A stretch of 64,000 nucleotides of DNA from Nocardioides renjunii. GTDB lineage: Bacteria; Actinomycetota; Actinomycetes; Propionibacteriales; Nocardioidaceae. The position numbers were made by a program, and so were the translations under genes. A model generated the notes under the pieces. It was given only the letters and a program-made list of their open reading frames with translations, made no database searches and was not told the origin of the DNA. The first letter of the stretch is position 1. Every line of letters begins with the position of its first letter. Of the stretch, positions 55,382-64,000 are shown one piece after another. Where the stretch lies: the NCBI RefSeq assembly GCF_034661175.1, contig NZ_CP141058.1, positions 248,001-312,000 of the forward strand. Reading direction: 5' to 3'.

Positions 55382-56732
55382 CCGGCTCCGGCAAGCAGCT
55401 CGCCCTCAACCTGTTCATCTACCCCGACGGCCACCACGAAGCGGCCTGGCGCCACCCGGACAGCCAGACCGAGCGGATCCTGGACATCGACTACTACCAG
55501 GAGCTCGCGCAGAAGGCGGAGGCCGCGAAGTTCGACGCCGTCTTCTTCGCCGACGGCCCCTCGCTGGCGGAGAACATCAAGTACGCCGCCCGCTTCCGCC
55601 TGGAGCCGATCACCGTGATGACGGCGATCGTGGCGGCGACCGAGCGGATCGGCGTGATCGGCACGGCGTCGACGACGTACACCGAGCCCTACAACCTCGC
55701 GCGCCAGTTCGCCGCGCTCGACCACCTGAGCAAGGGCCGCGCTGGCTGGAACATCGTGACGACGGGCGCGGCCAACGCGGCGCTCAACTTCGGTCTGGAC
55801 GCCCACCCGCTGCACCGCGACCGCTACGCCCGCGCCGAGGAGTACGTCGAGGTCATCACCAAGCTGTGGGACAGCTGGGAGGACGACGCGGTCGTCGCCG
55901 ACCGGGAGAGCGGGCTCTTCGCCGACACCGACAAGATCCACACCGTCGACCACGTCGGCCGGTTCTTCCGGGTCAAGGGTCCGCTCAACGCACCGCGCTC
56001 GCCCCAGGGCCGGCCGGTCTACGTGCAGGCCGGGTCGTCGGAGGACGGCCGGTCCTTCGCCGCCCGCTGGGCGGAGGCCATCTTCACCGCGCACCAGACG
56101 CTCGGGTCGGCGCAGGAGTTCTACACCGACATCAAGTCCCGCGCCCGGGCACAGGGCCGTGACCCGCACGGCCTCAAGGTGCTGCCCGGCATCAGCCCGT
56201 TCATCGGCTCGACCGCGCGGGAGGCCGAGGAGCTGCACGAGCAGTTCAACGACCTCACGCAGCCGGAGTACTCGCTTGCCCAGCTGCACCGGCTCACCGG
56301 CGTCGACCTGTCGTCGTACGACCTCGACGGGCCGTTCCCGCGCGAGGTCATCGACGCGGACGTCGAGCGCAGCGAGGGCAGCCGCTTCCAGCTCGTGCTC
56401 GACATCGTCGACCGCGAGCAGCCGACCCTGCGCCAGCTCTGCCACCGGCTCGCCGGCGCGCGCGGGCACCGCGTCGTCACCGGCACGCCCGACCAGGTGG
56501 CCGACACCATCCAGGAGTGGGCCGAGCAGGGTGCGGCCGACGGCTTCAACGTCATGCCGCCGTGGCTGCCGGGGGGCATCGACGTCTTCATCGAGGAGGT
56601 GGTGCCGATCCTGCGCCGCCGCGGCCTGTTCCGCACGGAGTACACAGGAAGCACGCTGCGCGACCACCTCGGCCTCGAGCGGCCCGCCAGCCAGTACGCA
56701 CCCCAGCCCGCCCCGATCCACCAGGAGACCGC

Positions 56733-56736
<4 letters not shown>
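55378..56736 (+). CDS. FMN-dependent monooxygenase, NtaA/SnaA/DmoA family
   Basis: 452-residue flavin monooxygenase of the nitrilotriacetate/dimethyl sulfide/dibenzothiophene group. Signatures are [85 protein letters not shown] and [17 protein letters not shown]. In this operon it probably oxidises a second organosulfur compound. It needs reduced FMN from a reductase encoded elsewhere. Overlaps both neighbours by 4 bases. Confidence 0.88.
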
Positions 56737-57779
<1,043 letters not shown>

Positions 57780-57832
57780 GGGGGGAGGCAGGGGGGTCAC
57801 CGGGGTGGTGTCGCCGGGGTGGCGCTTCCGTC

Positions 57833-57923
57833 CTGGAGCCACCGGATATCCGGTGACTCCCCTGCCTACAGGTGGAGATCTCGACCTCGAAGCACGAAGC
57901 CCGGGTGCAAAGCCCCGCGCGGG
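57833..57923. repeat. Dispersed A-type palindromic repeat, copy 4
   Basis: CACCGGATATCCGGTGACTC, then CTACAGGTGGAGATCTCGACC and CCCGGGTGCAAAGCCCCGC, match the A units in the same orientation. It ends directly at the stop codon of the convergent MFS gene, filling the spacer after the aldo/keto reductase. Confidence 0.85.
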
Positions 57924-59318
57924 TCAGGCGACCGGCGAGCCGGCCGGCTGGGCCGCCCGGATCGCCGCGAGGACCCCGAGGACGCCGATCGCGACCGCGA
58001 GGGCGTAGACCACCGGGAACGGGTCCTGGCCCGCGCGCTCGGCGGTCGCGTACGCGATGCCGCTGACCGACAGCGCCAGCGCGGCCCCGAGCGAGTCGGC
58101 CACCGTGAGCGCCGAGGAGTTGAAGCCGCGGTCCTCGTCGGTGGTGTCGGCGAGCATCGCGACACCGGTGCGGGGGTAGGCGAAGCCCATGCCGACGCTC
58201 GCGAGGACGTACGCCGCGACGGGCGCGGCCGCCGGCACCGCCGTACCTCCGGCTCGCAGCCAGACCAGCAGCGCGATGGCACCCACGCCGACCAGCACGA
58301 CGCTCGTCCCGAACCGAAGGGCGGCGCCGTGCGAGACGCGCTCGCCGAGGCGCGACGACACCTGGCTCGAGGCCGCCCAGACGACGCCGACACAGGTGAG
58401 CGCGATGCCGGCCTGGCCGGGCGTGAGGTCCCAGCGCTCCTGGAGCACGTAGACGATGTAGGCCTCGGCGCAGAAGAACGACGCGGCGAGCAGGCCGCGG
58501 GTGGCGATGACCGACGGCAGCCCGCGCCCGCCCCTCAGCGTGCCCGGCGGCAGCAGCGGGCGGAGCCCGACGACGACGAGCACGAAGGCGCCCGCCGCGG
58601 CGACGAGCACCAGCCCCGTCCCCGAGCCGACGAGCTCGAGCGCCAGCACGGCGACGGCCGCGAGCACCGCCCAGCCCAGCCGGGCGAGCGGAGCCCTGGC
58701 CGGGTCCTCGGGCACCGGCTGCCGCCGGGCCGTGCCGGTGACCAGGGCCGCCGCGACGGCGACCAGCACGACGATGCCGAGGAAGACCCACCGCCACCCG
58801 ACCGCGTGCGCCACGAACGCCGCGACGCCCGGCCCGAACAGCGCCGGCAGCACCCAGGCGGCCGCGAAGGAGGCGAAGACCGCCGGCTGCAGGCGGGCCG
58901 GGTAGACCAGGCCGACCAGGACGTACGCGACCACGACCATCGCGCCGCTGCCGAGGCCCTGCACGATCCGGCCCAGCACGAAGACCTCCATCGCCGGCGC
59001 CGTGCCGCACACCAGGAGCCCGAGCGAGAAGGTGACCAGGGAGACGAGCAGCGGCCGGAGCGGTCCGCGTCGGTCGGCCCACATCCCCGCGGCGACCATG
59101 CCGACGACGCCGCTCGCGAAGGGGGCGGCGAAGGACAGCGCGTAGTAGTCGAAGCCGTCGAGGGCCCGGGCGACCGTCGGCATGATCGTGGTGACCGCCA
59201 TCGACTCGAAGGCCGCGAAGGCGATGAGGGAGAACAGGCCGATGGTCGTGGCGGCGTAGGCCGGCGCGAGCAGCCGCTCGCTGGACCGGTCGGTGCCGGC
59301 GGTCGTCTCGGTGCTCAC
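57924..59318 (-). CDS. MFS transporter
   Basis: 464-residue major facilitator with about 14 hydrophobic segments. Motif A is GMWADRRGPLRPL after TM2, and the first loop is FESMAVTTIMPTVARALDG, as in drug-efflux (DHA2-type) MFS proteins. It may export a toxic by-product. GTG 59318. Convergent with the sulfonate operon. Confidence 0.82.
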   Translation of the reverse strand: MSTETTAGTDRSSERLLAPAYAATTIGLFSLIAFAAFESMAVTTIMPTVARALDGFDYYALSFAAPFASGVVGMVAAGMWADRRGPLRPLLVSLVTFSLGLLVCGTAPAMEVFVLGRIVQGLGSGAMVVVAYVLVGLVYPARLQPAVFASFAAAWVLPALFGPGVAAFVAHAVGWRWVFLGIVVLVAVAAALVTGTARRQPVPEDPARAPLARLGWAVLAAVAVLALELVGSGTGLVLVAAAGAFVLVVVGLRPLLPPGTLRGGRGLPSVIATRGLLAASFFCAEAYIVYVLQERWDLTPGQAGIALTCVGVVWAASSQVSSRLGERVSHGAALRFGTSVVLVGVGAIALLVWLRAGGTAVPAAAPVAAYVLASVGMGFAYPRTGVAMLADTTDEDRGFNSSALTVADSLGAALALSVSGIAYATAERAGQDPFPVVYALAVAIGVLGVLAAIRAAQPAGSPVA

Positions 59319-59427
59319 GGGACGACGCTAGGACCTCGCGTGCACGTGAGGGCAATCGGACCGGCTGTGACGTCCGCCGGCGCCGCTGCCGCGGAATAAG
59401 AGGGGCGCCCGCGACGCTGGGTCGGCA

Positions 59428-60462
59428 GTGACTGCACTCTCCGTCCTCGACCTCGTGCCCGTCCGCAGCGACCAGACCACCGGCGACGCCGTGGCCGCCT
59501 CCCGCAGCCTGGCGCAGGTGGCCGACGAGCTCGGCTACCGCCGCTACTGGGTCGCTGAGCACCACAACATGCCGGCCGTCGCCGCGACCAACCCGCCCGT
59601 CGTGATCGCCATGCTCGCCTCGGCGACGTCGCGGATCCGGGTCGGCTCCGGCGGCGTGATGCTGCCCAACCACGCGCCGCTCGTGGTCGCCGAGCAGTTC
59701 GCCCTGCTCGAGGCCGCCTTCCCCGGCCGCATCGACCTCGGCATCGGCCGCGCGCCCGGCACCGACCCGCTCACCAGGTACGTCCTGCGCGGCGGCAGCG
59801 CCGAGTCGGCCGACGAGGCCGTGAGCAAGTTCCCGGAGTACGTCGAGGACATCCGCACGCTGATGTCGACCGACGGCGTGGAGCTCCAGGTCGGGCCGCG
59901 TCGCCAGCCGCTGCGCGCGACGCCGGCGGCCACGTCGGTCGCCGAGATGTGGCTGCTCGGGTCCTCGGACTACTCCGCCCGCCTCGCGGCGGAGAAGGGC
60001 CTGCCGTACGTCTTCGCGCACCACTTCTCCGGCGAGGGGACCGGCGTCGCGCTCGACCTCTACCGGTCGTCGTACCGGCCCTCCCCGGAGCACCCGGAGC
60101 CCCGCACCTTCCTCACCGTCAACGCCGTCGTCGCCGAGACCGAGGAGGAGGCGCGCCGCCAGGCGCTGCCCAACGTGCAGCAGATGATCGCACTCCGCAC
60201 CGGCGCCCCGCTCCACCCGCAGCGGCTCGTCGAGGAGGCGGAGGCGGTCGAGATGACCCCGGACCAGCGCTCCGTCGGGCACGCGATGTCGGGGCGCTGG
60301 ATCGTCGGCTCGGCCGAGCAGGCGCGGGCCCGGATCGAGGAGCTGGCGCAGGAGTACGGCGTCGACGAGGTGATGGTGCACCCGGTGGCCGGCGCCCACG
60401 ATGGCACGGACCCGACGACGTCACCCAACCGGGAGACCACCCTGCGGCTGCTGGCCGGCTGA
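59428..60462 (+). CDS. Luciferase-like flavin-dependent oxidoreductase (MsnO8-type)
   Basis: 344 residues of the bacterial luciferase superfamily, single-subunit MsnO8 group: MTALSVLDLVPVRSDQTTGDA, YRRYWVAEHHNMPAVAATNPPVVI, RIRVGSGGVMLPNHAPLVVAEQFALLEA, GRIDLGIGRAPG. Uses FMN or F420; substrate unknown. GTG 59428. It is divergent from the MFS gene by 109 bases and could share its regulation. The third luciferase-type enzyme within 9 kb. Confidence 0.85.
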   Translation: MTALSVLDLVPVRSDQTTGDAVAASRSLAQVADELGYRRYWVAEHHNMPAVAATNPPVVIAMLASATSRIRVGSGGVMLPNHAPLVVAEQFALLEAAFPGRIDLGIGRAPGTDPLTRYVLRGGSAESADEAVSKFPEYVEDIRTLMSTDGVELQVGPRRQPLRATPAATSVAEMWLLGSSDYSARLAAEKGLPYVFAHHFSGEGTGVALDLYRSSYRPSPEHPEPRTFLTVNAVVAETEEEARRQALPNVQQMIALRTGAPLHPQRLVEEAEAVEMTPDQRSVGHAMSGRWIVGSAEQARARIEELAQEYGVDEVMVHPVAGAHDGTDPTTSPNRETTLRLLAG

Positions 60463-60484
60463 GCCGGACCGCGCCCCCTGGACG

Positions 60485-60889
60485 TCACAGCGAGTGGCGC
60501 TCCTCCAGGCCGACGGCCTCGCGCAGGTTGGTCACCGCCTCGTCGAGCCCGGGGTCGTCGGCGGCGCGTGACTCCATCAGCGCGGCGAGCGCCTCGGCCA
60601 GCACGTTGAGCTTCTCCTGCATGGCCTCGGTGTTGCGCCGGCCGGCGTTCTCGAGCAGCACCAGCAGGAGGAGCGAGAGCACCGCACCGAAGGTGTGGAT
60701 CGCCAGCTCCCACTTGGTGGTCGACGTCCACAGCGGGTAGCTGAAGGCCCAGATCACCACGACCGCCACGCACACCGCGAAGAACGGCGCCCGGCTGATC
60801 AGCTTGGTCGAGATCTCCACGAACCTCTCGAAGGGGTCGAGCCCGTCGCTCTTCTCGCGGCTCTCGGCCGCATCAGTCCGCTGCTCCAT
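60485..60889 (-). CDS. Low-affinity iron permease-like small membrane protein
   Basis: 134 residues. A hydrophilic N-terminus is followed by two TM helices (about 36-54 and 63-80) and a long amphipathic helix (NTEAMQEKLNVLAEALAALMESR). It matches the bacterial 'low affinity iron permease' family (FERFVEISTKLISRAPFFAVCVAVVVIW, TKWELAIHTFGAVLSLLLLVLLENAGRRNTEAM). Actual iron transport by such short proteins is unproven. Confidence 0.8.
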   Translation of the reverse strand: MEQRTDAAESREKSDGLDPFERFVEISTKLISRAPFFAVCVAVVVIWAFSYPLWTSTTKWELAIHTFGAVLSLLLLVLLENAGRRNTEAMQEKLNVLAEALAALMESRAADDPGLDEAVTNLREAVGLEERHSL

Positions 60890-60923
60890 GCCCGGAACCT
60901 AGTGCCACCGCGGGTCGGCGTCG

Positions 60924-61574
60924 TCACCCCTGGCGGCCCAGTCCGGCGTCGCGGGCCCGGATGATGACGTCCGCGCGGTCGGTCGCCTGCAGCTTGGCGA
61001 GGATGCTGGTGATGTTGTTGCGGATGGTCTTGGGGGACAGGAAGAGCTGCTGGGCGATCTGGGCGTTGTTGCGCCCGGCGGCGATCAGGTCGAGCACTTC
61101 GGTCTCCCGCTCGGTGAGCTCGGGGAACGGACGCTCCGGGCGGGCCGTCGGCGCGAGCACCTCGGCGATCCGGGCGGCCAGCGAGGCGCCGAACACGACC
61201 CCGCCCCCGTGGACCGTCGACACGGCGCGCACGATCTCGTCCTGGTCGGCCCCCTTGCGGAGGTAGCCCCGCGCTCCCGCGCGCAGCGCGGAGAGCACGG
61301 TGCCGTCGTCCTCGCCCATCGTGAGCACCAGCACGCCCACGCCGGGGTGGGCCGCGACGGCCGCGCGGGTGGCGTCGATGCCGTTCATCACCGGCATCTG
61401 CACGTCCATGATCACCACGTCGGGACGGTGCTCCTCGACCAGCCTGACGGCCTCGGCGCCGTCGGCGGCACGGGCGACGACCTCCATCCCGGGCAGCGGG
61501 GCCAGCAGGGACGCGAGCCCGTCGCGGAAGACGGGGTGGTCGTCGACGACGAGCAGCCGGATGGGATCGGTCAC
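60924..61574 (-). CDS. NarL/FixJ-family response regulator
   Basis: 216 residues. The receiver domain has acidic pocket VVDDHP, phospho-acceptor D57 in VVIMDVQMP, and K in YLRKG. The C-terminal LuxR-type HTH is FPELTERETEVLDLIAAGRNNAQIAQQLFLSPKTIRNNI. GTG 61574 overlaps the stop of the kinase gene (GTGA). It may bind the GTCCC/GGGAC site array at 63652-63716. Confidence 0.93.
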   Translation of the reverse strand: MTDPIRLLVVDDHPVFRDGLASLLAPLPGMEVVARAADGAEAVRLVEEHRPDVVIMDVQMPVMNGIDATRAAVAAHPGVGVLVLTMGEDDGTVLSALRAGARGYLRKGADQDEIVRAVSTVHGGGVVFGASLAARIAEVLAPTARPERPFPELTERETEVLDLIAAGRNNAQIAQQLFLSPKTIRNNITSILAKLQATDRADVIIRARDAGLGRQG

Positions 61575-63628
61575 GGGATGGTCCTCCCTGGCACAGGTAC
61601 GCGCCCAGTCTCGTCCCTCGCCGCGCCGTAGGGCAGCACCGCGCGCACCGTGGTGCCGCCGGACGCGGGGCAGACCACCTCGCAGCGCCCGCCGAGCTCC
61701 TCGGCGCGCTCGCGCAGCGACAGCAGGCCGACCCCGGCGGTGACGTCCGGGCCGATGCCGCGGCCGTCGTCGGCGACCTCGACCTCCAGCGCCGACGTAC
61801 CGGCCAGCAGGCGTACCCGGGCCCGGCTGGCCCCCGCGTGGCGGACCACGTTGGTGAGCGACTCCGCGACGATGCGGTAGGCCGCGACCTCGACGGCGGC
61901 CGGCAGCCCCGTCGTCCCCTCGGCCTCGACCTCCACGTCGACCTCCGGGCGGACCCGGTCGGCCTGCTGGCGCACGGCGGCCTCGAGGCCCAGGTCGTCC
62001 AGGGCGGGCGGTCGCAGGTCGTGCACGAGCCGGCGTACGTCGTCCAGCGCCTCGCCGATCTCGGTGCGGGCCAGGGCGACGAGCTCGCGAGCACGGTCGG
62101 GGTCGTCGTCGATGGCGTTGCCCGCGGCCTGGAGCCGGAGGGCGACGCCACCCAGCGCGGGGCCGAGGCCGTCGTGGAGGTCGCGGCGGATGCGCCGCCG
62201 GTCGTCCTCCCGGCCGAGCACGAGCCGTTCGCGGCTCTCCTGCAGCTCGGTGGCGAGCAGCCGCGCCCGGACCGCCACCGCGGCCTGGCGGACGAGGTCG
62301 ACCAGCAGGCCCTGGTCCCGCTGGGACAGCTTGGAGCGGAAGCCCTGGGCCGGCAGGACGAGGCGGCCGACGCGCTCGCCCTGGTAGGCGATGTCGATCT
62401 CCTGCACCTCGACGGGTGCGGTGCCGTGGGACGCCGAGAGCACGCCGCCGTCGGGCGCCACCACCTCCACGCGCACGTGGCCGACCTTGAAGGTCTCGGC
62501 GAACGCGCCGGCGAGGGCCGGCAGCTGCTCGTCCACCGTGCCGGTGGTCTCCAGCCGGGCGGCGAGCGCGGACACCGCGCCGTACCGGTCGCCGCGACGC
62601 CCCAGCAGCGCGCGGCGCACGAGCCCGCCCAGCCACGTGCGCAGCGGGCTGTAGACGACCACGGCGAGGACCAGCACGACGAGGGTGACGTCGCGCTCGT
62701 CGAGCTGCTCCCCGAGCAGGGTGGTGCCCGCGGCCAGCACGGCGAGGTCGACCACCACGACGACGCCGGCGACGGCGGCCGTGGTGAGCGTCCACGCGAC
62801 CAGGGCGTCGACGTCGCCGAGCCCGGGTCGGAGCAGGCCGACGGAGACCGAGACGGCGAGCGCCGCCACCGCCAGGCCGAGGAGGACGGTGGTGACGGTG
62901 CCCCCGACCGACAAGGTGGCGCCGGCCAGCACCACCAGCACGCACATGATGCCGGCCCACAGCAGCCACTTGAGCTGCGTACGCTCACGGGCGTCGGCGT
63001 GCCGGTGCCGCACCCACACCATCGCCACGGCACCGATGACCGAGCCGAAGGTCAGCAGCTGGGCGACCCGCAGGGCGGTCGCGGCCGTGGCGTCGGAGAC
63101 CGGCAGGTCGACCAGCTCGGTCGACCCGACCGGCTCCCCGGCGGAGAACACCACGGGGTCCGGGGCGAGCAGCAGCATCACCGGCAGCGCGAGCGAGGCA
63201 CAGGCGACGACCATGGCGACGGTCCGCCAGCGGCCGCCCAGCAGCCGTCCGGTGGGGTAGAGCAGGAGCAGCAAGACCAGGCCGGACAGCAGGAACGCGC
63301 CCATGCGGGCGACGAACCAGTAGCCCAGGTCGGTGCCGGGCAGGTCGCGGGCCAGGCTGAACGGCACCCAGCCGTAGAGCGTGCCGTCGAGGGTCCACCA
63401 GCAGGCGACCACGCCGAGGAGGCGGCCGACGGCGTCACCGGGCCGGTGCACGAGCACCACCACAGCCGCGACGGCCAGCAGCAGCCCGGGGACCGCGGTG
63501 GTGGTGGCCTGCTCGGTGGAGGCGGCGGCGCGCTCGGCGCCCGTGGTGGCGAGGTCGAGCCAGAGGGAGGCGGCGACCGCGGCGAGGCAGATCACGGCGA
63601 TCGCGACGGGCTCGAAGACCTTCCTCAC
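61571..63628 (-). CDS. NarL-type sensor histidine kinase
   Basis: 685 residues. About ten N-terminal TM helices (1-330) form an integral sensor. A GAF-like segment (about 345-460) is followed by HisKA_3 with phospho-acceptor H485 in RRDLHDGLGPALGG, and an HATPase domain (ESLTNVVRHA, VADDGRGIG, GVGLLSLRERAEELGG). It phosphorylates the downstream response regulator. GTG 63628. Divergent from the partial membrane-protein gene at 63808, the probable target. Confidence 0.92.
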   Translation of the reverse strand: MRKVFEPVAIAVICLAAVAASLWLDLATTGAERAAASTEQATTTAVPGLLLAVAAVVVLVHRPGDAVGRLLGVVACWWTLDGTLYGWVPFSLARDLPGTDLGYWFVARMGAFLLSGLVLLLLLYPTGRLLGGRWRTVAMVVACASLALPVMLLLAPDPVVFSAGEPVGSTELVDLPVSDATAATALRVAQLLTFGSVIGAVAMVWVRHRHADARERTQLKWLLWAGIMCVLVVLAGATLSVGGTVTTVLLGLAVAALAVSVSVGLLRPGLGDVDALVAWTLTTAAVAGVVVVVDLAVLAAGTTLLGEQLDERDVTLVVLVLAVVVYSPLRTWLGGLVRRALLGRRGDRYGAVSALAARLETTGTVDEQLPALAGAFAETFKVGHVRVEVVAPDGGVLSASHGTAPVEVQEIDIAYQGERVGRLVLPAQGFRSKLSQRDQGLLVDLVRQAAVAVRARLLATELQESRERLVLGREDDRRRIRRDLHDGLGPALGGVALRLQAAGNAIDDDPDRARELVALARTEIGEALDDVRRLVHDLRPPALDDLGLEAAVRQQADRVRPEVDVEVEAEGTTGLPAAVEVAAYRIVAESLTNVVRHAGASRARVRLLAGTSALEVEVADDGRGIGPDVTAGVGLLSLRERAEELGGRCEVVCPASGGTTVRAVLPYGAARDETGRVPVPGRTIP

Positions 63629-63651
63629 GCGAGCAGTATCACCGCGGAGGG

Positions 63652-63716
63652 GTCCCGTCGTCCCGGGACCGAGGTCCCTCGTCCACGGGACCCGGCGACG
63701 GGACCGACGTCGGGAC
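63652..63716. promoter_or_regulatory. Array of GTCCC/GGGAC half-sites between kinase and membrane-protein genes
   Basis: GTCCC starts at 63652, 63660 and 63674; GGGAC starts at 63665, 63687, 63700 and 63712. The pair at 63660-63669 forms the palindrome GTCCCGGGAC, and the last three copies are spaced 12-13 bases. It lies in the divergent promoter of the two-component system and the next gene. Confidence 0.55.
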
Positions 63717-63807
63717 GCTCCTCCCTGACCGGCGGGTCACCGGGTCCGCGAAGGTCGGGGGGTGCCGCAGACAGCGGCCCCGTCCCTGCCACCGAAGGAT
63801 CCCGATC

Positions 63808-64000
63808 GTGACCGTCTCGCACTCACCCGCCCCCGCCCGCTCCGACGTCGCCGCCGCCGCGAACGGCACCGCGACCCCCACCCGTCCCTACGCTGTCCAC
63901 GGCCTGGTGCTCACCACCGGCGCGCTGGCGTGGGCCGCGACGATGGCCGTCGTCGGCCTGGACCCGCAGACCCGCGGTGCCGAGCTGGCGTTCTCGCTGT
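63808..64000 (+). CDS. N-terminus of a membrane protein (cut by window edge)
   Basis: From GTG 63808 (GAAGGA 9 bases upstream) the frame stays open to the end (64 codons). A hydrophilic Ser/Pro/Ala-rich start of about 30 residues is followed by a hydrophobic segment (GLVLTTGALAWAATMAVVGL). Too little is present to name a family. Its placement opposite a two-component system suggests a regulated membrane function. Confidence 0.6.
   Translation, partial: MTVSHSPAPARSDVAAAANGTATPTRPYAVHGLVLTTGALAWAATMAVVGLDPQTRGAELAFSL

Overview
The window is very GC-rich, dense and operon-structured. It has WhiB, a type VII (ESX-like) secretion locus, DUF5063 next to recR, leaderless promoters and many GTG/TTG starts. 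Together these point to a high-GC actinobacterium, most likely a Nocardioides-like member of the Propionibacteriales (taxon inferred from gene content only). No phage, IS element, rRNA or CRISPR array was seen.

Layout. 1-1400: nucleoside hydrolase (cut by the window edge), hemerythrin-domain protein, tRNA-Arg. 1490-8040: two paralogous GTP-type PEP carboxykinases flanking a TSUP membrane transporter, then an HTH regulator convergent with a 44-residue secreted-peptide gene. The first PEPCK has altered metal-ligand and P-loop positions. 8211-11369: tRNA-Ser genes, a small membrane protein and a MoxR ATPase/VWA pair. 11366-14077 and 18778-29309: a split type VII secretion system (alpha/beta-hydrolase-like protein, EspG-like chaperone, WXG-like protein, EccC, two EccD-type proteins, two WXG100 substrates, EccB, mycosin). 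Between its halves lie a K+/H+ antiporter, a LytR_C protein, a VapB-like small protein and a HerA-like ATPase. 29344-31742: ManC and a WecB-type epimerase. 31794-38840: tRNA-Ser, SRP RNA, dnaX, ybaB, recR, DUF5063, lysC, asd, tRNA-Pro. 38959-46136: DHFR-like protein, metallophosphoesterase, YqeY, a bifunctional PBP with PASTA, WhiB4-like regulator and two ArsA/Get3-like ATPases, matching the Mycobacterium Rv3679-Rv3683 neighbourhood. 46161-50862: sugar ABC importer without ATPase, and a two-subunit 3-oxoacid CoA-transferase. 51011-60462: VOC protein, sulfonate-utilisation cluster (FMN monooxygenases, SsuA/C/B, aldo/keto reductase), MFS exporter, another luciferase-like oxidoreductase. 60485-64000: small membrane protein, NarL-type two-component system, and the start of a membrane protein.

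Most noteworthy observations: (1) the PEPCK paralog in which two of three Mn2+ ligand positions and the P-loop cysteine are changed; (2) the secreted micropeptide convergent with a sensor-type HTH regulator; (3) a dispersed palindromic repeat family found only in convergent 3' spacers, with one covarying stem pair; (4) a short ORF that repeats the first codons of asd, carries an inverted-repeat insert and is coupled to asd; (5) a split ESX system with two EccD-type proteins, no visible EccE, and an associated hydrolase-like protein lacking the expected nucleophile serine.
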